Positions 4,676-8,393 of a stretch of 8,393 nt of DNA are shown here, piece after piece (within the stretch, counting starts at the first letter, position 1; the number at the start of each line of letters is the position of its first letter). The notes under the pieces were generated by a model. It was not told the DNA's origin, made no database searches, and saw only the letters and a program-made list of their open reading frames with translations. The position numbers and the translations under genes were made by a program. Source of the stretch: Candidatus Woesearchaeota archaeon (GTDB lineage Archaea > Nanobdellota > Nanobdellia > Woesearchaeales > JACPBV01); the NCBI GenBank assembly GCA_016180165.1, contig JACPBU010000016.1, forward strand, positions 1 to 8,393, read 5' to 3'.

Positions 4676-5785
4676 TTATTTTTCAACTGGCCGGATATAG
4701 AGGTCAGCAAGGTCAACATGGAACTGGTCAGGCGACCTTCTAATGAGGCCAAAAACGATTTTGGGATTTGCGGCAAAGGTAATTCTGCGTTCCCTCTGGA
4801 AAGTCTCAGTTGGCTCCTGATAGGCAAGCAGATAAAAAGGAGGGCGTGAATGACTATTGACATCAAATTCAGGAAATTGCTCCCTCATTTGTCTTTGGAA
4901 ACCTTTCTCAATTTTTATTTCATCGATAGATTTTAACCAGAGGTAGGGCGAATTAGGGGAATGCTTGTTAAATAAAGAACATAATTCAGCATAACTAAAA
5001 ATTTGGCCTTGATGACTTCGCAAAACATCAAAAAGTGGATTAACGGCCTTTGTGACCCATGTTTCTAAGGAATCCCTCTCATTGGTCGTTGTAAAAACAC
5101 CACCATCAATTGAATAGTATGTCTGACTATTTAATTCAAAAATTTCCCTGCCTCTTGAATCAAGGGCTACCCCCCGATGATTAGCAAATGCCTTGGCAAC
5201 CTTGTCCGGAACAACATCTCCAATCCTCCCATTTTTTGCAACCATAAAGCCGAGACCTCGAAATGGCTTGGCTGGCGCGGAGGGGGACTGTTGTATTGGG
5301 AAATGATATCCTGGTACTGATACGTCAATGGAATAGTTAACACCTCGAAAATGGTAGGCCTCACCAAATAAGCCTACAAGTAGCGGTAAGACCGCATCTT
5401 TAGAATAAGAGGCAGCTGTTTTCAGCAATTTCCCTGATAAATCAGATGGATCCGCAAGAACTTCCTTAAATCCAGGATGATCTGTGAAGGATTTTCTTGG
5501 GCGAGAACGCCCGGGGGAAAACCTAATATCAAATCTGGCTTCCTCTTTTACTGCTTTACAAAGCATACTTGCAAGGAAACTCCCATTATCAATGAGTTCC
5601 TCCCGAAAAATACGCAAAGCTTTTTCTTCACGAGCAGTTCGCTCTCCTATGCCCTGCATAAAATTAGCAAACACATGAGGGGAATCTGACCAAAGAAGAT
5701 GCTCTCCCGCTTCGACTAATACAATTTTAGGAAGTTGGTATTGAGCTAAATGAGATAGTATAAACCTGTCTTCTGGCCCAATCAT
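4676..5785 (-). CDS. uncharacterised 369-aa protein with winged-helix-like C-terminal region
   Basis: I do not recognise the family. The protein is soluble, without signal peptide or membrane helices. The N-terminal half (1-140) is mainly helical and charged. The middle (145-235) looks beta-rich (GVNYSIDVSVPGYHFPI, GLGFMVAKNGRIGDVV, TYYSIDGGVFTTT). Residues about 250-321 resemble an OmpR/trans_reg_C winged helix: a first helix (LFDVLRSHQGQIFSYAELC), a later IDEIKIEKGFQRQMREQFP, then a wing ending PPFYLLAY. That pattern supports reading this strand through to about 4820, although two plus-strand Shine-Dalgarno-like ATGs (4668, 4850) lie opposite its 3' end. A minus-strand TATA box 26 nt before the ATG at 5785 supports the start. 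It converges on the ogg unit. A DNA-binding regulatory role is an inference from the C-terminal pattern only. Confidence 0.75.
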   Translation of the reverse strand: MIGPEDRFILSHLAQYQLPKIVLVEAGEHLLWSDSPHVFANFMQGIGERTAREEKALRIFREELIDNGSFLASMLCKAVKEEARFDIRFSPGRSRPRKSFTDHPGFKEVLADPSDLSGKLLKTAASYSKDAVLPLLVGLFGEAYHFRGVNYSIDVSVPGYHFPIQQSPSAPAKPFRGLGFMVAKNGRIGDVVPDKVAKAFANHRGVALDSRGREIFELNSQTYYSIDGGVFTTTNERDSLETWVTKAVNPLFDVLRSHQGQIFSYAELCSLFNKHSPNSPYLWLKSIDEIKIEKGFQRQMREQFPEFDVNSHSRPPFYLLAYQEPTETFQRERRITFAANPKIVFGLIRRSPDQFHVDLADLYIRPVEK

Positions 5786-5807
5786 AAAGGAAAGGAGTGG
5801 AGCCCCC

Positions 5808-5815
5808 TTTTTAAA
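5808..5815 (-). promoter_or_regulatory. TATA box for the 369-aa gene
   Basis: Read on the minus strand this is TTTAAAAA, centred about 26 nt before the ATG at 5785, again leaderless geometry. Confidence 0.5.
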
Positions 5816-5834
5816 CCTATGCTCGAAAAGGAGA

Positions 5835-5847
5835 GGTTAAGCTAACC
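5835..5847. promoter_or_regulatory. 13-bp inverted repeat upstream of the 369-aa promoter
   Basis: GGTTAAGCTAACC is an inverted repeat with 5-bp arms and a 3-bp spacer. It is about 20 bp upstream of the minus-strand TATA box, where an archaeal activator could bind. The encoded protein has a winged-helix-like region, so self-regulation is possible but unproven. Confidence 0.25.
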
Positions 5848-5921
5848 CGGTTGATTCCATCGTATAAGGGTGAGGTATTAAGGCTGGGAAGATTGGCTGG
5901 GAAAAATTTAAAATAGCCGCC

Positions 5922-6341
5922 CTATCTCTTGGGAATTGCCCCAAGCTGCTCCATCAGGCCGAGCATATCTTCAACTGCCCACCGCTCAACAAACTTTCCA
6001 TCTTTTATCCGGACAATTTCGATGCCGTTGATGTTTACTTTTTTGTCTGTTGCGCTTATGCCCATAAATTCTCCCCGATGGGTTGCAGACATGGTATACC
6101 TCCCAACAACCTTGTCTCCCTTTGCTATCAGGTCATGATAGATCGCCTTGATGTCGGGAAAAGCGCTGATGAAGTAAGAGAGCAGTGCTTTGACGCCGTC
6201 AGGACCCTTGTTGGGCATTCCCGGAGGGACAGAATAATCGAGAAAATCAGGAGCAACAAGCTCATCAACGACGGACAGATTTCCCTTAAACACTTCTTCG
6301 TTGAATCTCTTCAACAATGCCTTATTTTTTTCTTCTTCCAT
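5922..6341 (-). CDS. SnoaL-like polyketide cyclase family protein (ester cyclase-like)
   Basis: A 139-aa cone-shaped alpha+beta barrel protein of the SnoaL-like/NTF2-like superfamily. The sequence follows the family closely: an N-terminal helix (EEEKNKALLKRFNEEVFKGN), VVDELVAPDFLDY (24-36), GPDGVKALLSYFISAFPDI (46-64), then GDKVVGRYTMSATHRGEFMGI (75-95) and NGIEIVRIKDGKFVERWAVEDMLGLMEQLG (105-134). Members bind or cyclise small hydrophobic molecules, but many stand-alone prokaryotic copies have no known substrate, and no biosynthetic genes lie nearby. The frame is open to 6428, but ATG 6341 is the likely start: a GGGGGTG Shine-Dalgarno lies five nt upstream and the family begins here. A TATA-like element at 6388-6399 would give a leader of about 25 nt, unlike the leaderless genes around it. 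Confidence 0.88.
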   Translation of the reverse strand: MEEEKNKALLKRFNEEVFKGNLSVVDELVAPDFLDYSVPPGMPNKGPDGVKALLSYFISAFPDIKAIYHDLIAKGDKVVGRYTMSATHRGEFMGISATDKKVNINGIEIVRIKDGKFVERWAVEDMLGLMEQLGAIPKR

Positions 6342-6387
6342 GGCGGCACCCCCTGAGACAAAGTATGGCGGGATAGTATTGGCGCTG

Positions 6388-6399
6388 ATATTTAAATAT
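6388..6399 (-). promoter_or_regulatory. TATA-like palindrome for the SnoaL-like gene
   Basis: ATATTTAAATAT is a perfect 12-bp palindrome 47-58 nt before the ATG at 6341. Used on the minus strand it predicts a start near 6366 and a short leader containing the GGGGGTG site (6347-6353). Confidence 0.4.
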
Positions 6400-6443
6400 T
6401 TTGGGTTTATTCCTTGAGGTTGAAGCAATTCCCGCCTATCCTA

Positions 6444-6451
6444 TTTTTAAA
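6444..6451 (+). promoter_or_regulatory. TATA box for the protein kinase gene
   Basis: TTTTTAAA is centred about 27 nt before ATG 6475. It favours that ATG over the in-frame TTG at 6469. Confidence 0.5.
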
Positions 6452-6474
6452 CAGGATTCTCTTTCCGATTGACG

Positions 6475-7692
6475 ATGGCAATTGACCTTGAAGGCTTCAC
6501 AGACAAAGCAGTCGACGAGAGGTTCATCGAGTACTTGAAAGCCTCGAAGGGAAGAACATTCTTTTGGGATCACAACAGCGTGTTTCATACCCTCCAGGGC
6601 TTAGTGCCTGTCTCTTGGTTTTCCCATCGGGAGCCGGATAGCCATAAATGCGCCGAGTTTGGGACTGAATTATCGGACTTCTTCAGCGCATGGGATGAGC
6701 TGCTTGATGAGGGATACGTGATAAAATTCCCAAAGAGCAAATTTATGGCACATGCTGACAGCATGGGGCAGTTTTACCAGGAGATTAGGATCCATCGCTC
6801 CTTAAGGCACCAGAACATAATCAGGGCATTCGGTTTTGCCTATTTCCGGAACAGGATATGCCTTTTAATGGAATACCAGCAGGGAAACACACTCCATGAG
6901 CATATTAAAAGCGATGGGCCATTGCCGCCGGAGGATGCCCTTTCCTACCTTTGGGAAGTTTCGGATGCATTAAGCTATATCCATCAAAATGGCGTTATCC
7001 ACAGGGACATCAAGCCAACAAATATTCTCATTGCAGATGCCACAGCCAGGAAAAGAAAAATTATGGAATTACCTGGCAATGGAGAAGGGGATGATAAAAC
7101 CCTAAACCTCTTCCCCATGCGCCCTCAAAAATTGCCTTTGGTTCTAAGGCCAATGGTCCTTGATTTTGGGCTAGCTTTTGTCGAAAAGGAAGGAGATACA
7201 ATCAACCCGGAATCCTTCGGGGTTGGGACACCGAACTATATGGCTCCGGAGCAGTTTAACAGCACACTCATTGACAGAAGAGCAGACCTTTATGCATTAG
7301 GATGCACACTTTACGCTGCGATAGCCGGAAGGACGCCTTTCTATGATAGGGACTCTAGAAACATCAGGCTTATGCATCTGCATGAGCGTCCGACCAACCC
7401 ATCGCAGTTTAATCAGCTGATTCCTGAGGAATTCCAGCAGCCCATTGACTTTATCTGCCTCAAATCGCTTGAGAAAAAGCCTGAAAAGAGATATCAGTCG
7501 GCAAAAGAGATGGGAGATGATATTTTGGCAGTTTTAATGGAATTGAAAGCATATAAGCAGAATTGCCATGGTGAAAGAGCAAGGCTTATTGAATGCTATC
7601 GCCAGAAATATTCCAGAAGAGTAAGGGCGTTGAGGAGAGATAATGGCTCATTTCTGGGAAAGGTGTTAAGTGGGTATGTTACCAACCGTTAG
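6475..7692 (+). CDS. Hanks-type (eukaryotic-like) Ser/Thr protein kinase
   Basis: A 405-aa soluble kinase of the PknB-like superfamily, expected to phosphorylate Ser/Thr on proteins using ATP. Visible motifs are VIKF with the ATP-anchoring lysine K84, helix-C glutamate E103, the catalytic loop HRDIKPTN (176-183) with D178 and N183, DFG (230-232), the APE motif at 257-259 in GTPNYMAPEQF, DLYALG (271-276) and the subdomain XI arginine R339 (KRYQSA). Two oddities stand out. The glycine-rich loop is degenerate (FGTELSDFFSAWD, 62-73, with one of the usual three glycines). N183 to DFG spans 46 residues where about 13 is normal, because of a basic then Pro-rich insertion (about 187-222). No transmembrane helix, PASTA or other sensor domain is present; an N-terminal extension of about 55 residues and a basic C-terminal tail may take that role. 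It has its own promoter, divergent from the SnoaL-like gene. No phosphatase is nearby. Confidence 0.93.
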   Translation: MAIDLEGFTDKAVDERFIEYLKASKGRTFFWDHNSVFHTLQGLVPVSWFSHREPDSHKCAEFGTELSDFFSAWDELLDEGYVIKFPKSKFMAHADSMGQFYQEIRIHRSLRHQNIIRAFGFAYFRNRICLLMEYQQGNTLHEHIKSDGPLPPEDALSYLWEVSDALSYIHQNGVIHRDIKPTNILIADATARKRKIMELPGNGEGDDKTLNLFPMRPQKLPLVLRPMVLDFGLAFVEKEGDTINPESFGVGTPNYMAPEQFNSTLIDRRADLYALGCTLYAAIAGRTPFYDRDSRNIRLMHLHERPTNPSQFNQLIPEEFQQPIDFICLKSLEKKPEKRYQSAKEMGDDILAVLMELKAYKQNCHGERARLIECYRQKYSRRVRALRRDNGSFLGKVLSGYVTNR

Positions 7693-7747
7693 CTCCTTTG
7701 GCGCCCTTCTTGAGCTCTCAGGCTGTTATTCTGAATATCCAAAAACA

Positions 7748-7756
7748 CTTAAAAAC
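7748..7756 (+). promoter_or_regulatory. TATA-like box for a small RNA unit
   Basis: CTTAAAAAC is centred 25 nt before 7777, the first base of a GGCGCC stem. No ORF begins in the following 100 nt, so the promoter would serve an RNA. Confidence 0.4.
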
Positions 7757-7776
7757 AGCAGCGCAATCTTCACTCC

Positions 7777-7843
7777 GGCGCCGATGAGGATAAATTCGCT
7801 AGTGCCATCATGGCATGACGAGAGTTAGCTGAGGCGCCTTTTT
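7777..7843 (+). ncRNA. candidate small structured RNA, box C/D-like
   Basis: This compact unit has a TATA-like box 25 nt upstream, a 5' GGCGCC (7777-7782) that pairs perfectly with a 3' GGCGCC (7833-7838), and an immediate T5 run (7839-7843). The predicted RNA is about 62 nt plus tail. Just inside the terminal stem are GATGA (7783-7787) and CTGA (7829-7832), placed like boxes C and D of archaeal guide RNAs. TGACGA (7816-7821) resembles box C'. The middle can form a TGCC/GGCA hairpin (7803-7815) and a GCTA/TAGC helix. Against a true C/D RNA, the full stem leaves no three-nt bulge for the kink-turn and no clear D' box is seen. It could be another kind of sRNA or a hairpin terminator. The gap 7693-7923 contains no credible ORF. 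Confidence 0.45.
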
Positions 7844-7889
7844 CATCTTTCTGGGAAGGGATGGTTTGGAGGCCGAAAAAACCAAAATA

Positions 7890-7922
7890 TTTATATAATA
7901 GTTATTGTATACACTTATATAA
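7890..7922 (+). promoter_or_regulatory. promoter of the wHTH/RelE pair with repeated TTATATAA palindrome
   Basis: The TATA box TTTATATAA (7890-7898) is about 30 nt before ATG 7924. The 8-bp palindrome TTATATAA occurs at 7891-7898 and again at 7915-7922 (within CTTATATAAG), 24 bp apart and ending one base before the start codon. The second copy could be a repressor site or a second TATA element. Confidence 0.45.
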
Positions 7923-7923
7923 G

Positions 7924-8190
7924 ATGGAACAAACCACAATCTTGCACAGCCCAACTTTGGAGTCGGTAATCATGGTAGAAAAGGCAATACAAAAACACAG
8001 CCAGGAATGCGGCAAATACCAGCTCTGGAAGAAGCTGCCTAAACAGATGATGTATCAGACATTTCAGGTGATATTAAGCTACCTTGAGCAGTCGGGAAAG
8101 ATTCTGATTGACAAAGACGGCTGCATCATATGGGCATATAATCCAGAAAGAATCAAACGGCTTATGAAAGAAGGCCTTATAATACGATGA
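7924..8190 (+). CDS. small winged-helix protein, putative antitoxin of a RelE-like pair
   Basis: An 88-aa protein matching a small archaeal family, by recall of its pattern, usually found before RelE/ParE-like toxins. The N-terminal helix TLESVIMVEKAIQKHS (11-26) is followed by a winged-helix-like segment, KYQLWKKLPKQMMYQTFQVILSYLEQSGKI (31-60), and the wing LIDKDGCIIWAYNPERI (61-77). It probably binds the toxin and/or represses the shared promoter. The frame is open back to 7861, but the TATA box at 7890 makes ATG 7924 the likely start. The stop overlaps the next ATG as ATGA, so antitoxin and toxin are translationally coupled. A direct role as antitoxin is inferred from arrangement and family, not demonstrated. 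Confidence 0.75.
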   Translation: MEQTTILHSPTLESVIMVEKAIQKHSQECGKYQLWKKLPKQMMYQTFQVILSYLEQSGKILIDKDGCIIWAYNPERIKRLMKEGLIIR

Positions 8191-8393
8191 ACAAAGAGAT
8201 ATCTGTAGCCTTTATTTCCCAGAAAATTAAAGAAGAATGGGAGGTTCTCCAGGAAGGAAAATTCCAGGATAAGCAGCTATATGAATTCATTAAACGAGCT
8301 ATTGATGACCTGAAATCGAACCCGACATGCGGTATTAAAATTCCGAAATACCTTTGGCCAATAGCCTATGTTCAAAAATTTGGGATAACCAAC
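8187..8393 (+). CDS. RelE/ParE-like toxin, 3' end outside the window
   Basis: The first 69 codons of a gene that runs off the window in frame. Visible sequence includes ISVAFISQKIKEEWEVL, GKFQDKQLYEFIKRAIDDL and NPTCGIKIPKYLWPIAYVQK, the characteristic N-terminal two-thirds of an archaeal RelE/ParE-superfamily family in which a short core strand is followed by two helices and a KIPK-x-LW loop. The catalytic C-terminal strands (typically with an NGWRL-like segment) are not in view, so activity cannot be judged. RelE-type toxins cleave ribosome-bound mRNA, while ParE-type poison gyrase; this fragment does not decide between them. The start at 8187 overlaps the preceding stop (ATGA), with only a weak Shine-Dalgarno. 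Confidence 0.75.
   Translation, partial: MNKEISVAFISQKIKEEWEVLQEGKFQDKQLYEFIKRAIDDLKSNPTCGIKIPKYLWPIAYVQKFGITN

Noticed and set aside
4490..4849. 119-aa plus-strand frame
   Set aside because: Its first part overlaps the 81-aa gene in another frame and has no start signal. Only the segment from ATG 4668 has a ribosome site, and that is opposite the better supported minus-strand gene.
4850..4936. 28-codon ORF with a strong AAAGGAGGG site on the plus strand
   Set aside because: It is very short and lies wholly opposite the minus-strand 369-aa gene, whose Pro-Pro-Phe-Tyr codons create the GGAGG-like sequence by chance. It is kept only as part of the antisense finding.
6342..6428. N-terminal extension of the SnoaL-like protein
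   Set aside because: The family starts near MEEEKNKALL. The extension covers the promoter palindrome and the Shine-Dalgarno site.
1..8393. CRISPR array, tRNA, rRNA or insertion sequence
   Set aside because: No regularly spaced repeats, no cloverleaf, no rRNA-like stretch and no transposase or terminal inverted repeats were seen.

Overview
The window reads as archaeal chromosome. Protein-coding genes that open a transcription unit have a TATA-like box (TTTATA, TTTTAATA, TTTAAAAA and similar) centred about 25-30 nt before the start codon, which implies leaderless or nearly leaderless mRNAs. Genes inside units instead use ATGA stop/start overlaps and GGAGG/GAGGTG Shine-Dalgarno sites. The proteins agree: an Ogg2-type 8-oxoguanine glycosylase, an archaeal-style Nth, a wHTH-MNT/HEPN pair and a wHTH/RelE pair. 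These modules are common in DPANN and related uncultivated archaea, but no marker gene here fixes the lineage.

Left part (1-1819): a stand-alone ferredoxin-reductase-like FAD/NAD(P) oxidoreductase, an unrecognised 94-aa protein with its own promoter inside the short intergenic space, and endonuclease III with a complete 4Fe-4S motif.

Middle (1820-4680): a toxin-antitoxin-like operon encoding a winged-helix/MNT nucleotidyltransferase and a HEPN protein. Its TATA box is bracketed by a 7-bp inverted repeat that looks like an autoregulatory operator. A short Shine-Dalgarno-led ORF follows and appears frame-broken at an A-tract. Next comes a unit of unknown 189-aa protein, ogg and unknown 81-aa protein. 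The ogg stop/start junction sits in a perfect 30-bp sequence that recurs 355 bp downstream.

Right part (4676-8393): two minus-strand genes, one an unrecognised 369-aa protein with an OmpR-like winged-helix pattern near its C-terminus, the other a SnoaL-like small protein. Divergent from them is a soluble Hanks-type Ser/Thr kinase with a degenerate glycine loop and a long insertion before DFG. A compact promoter/stem/T-tract unit of about 62 nt follows, which looks like a small non-coding RNA gene with box C/D-like features. The window ends in a second toxin-antitoxin-like pair (winged-helix protein plus RelE/ParE-like toxin, cut by the window end).

Overall this is a mixed housekeeping-repair and accessory region: two base-excision repair glycosylases, two TA-like modules, a signalling kinase, several orphan genes and one strong small-RNA candidate.
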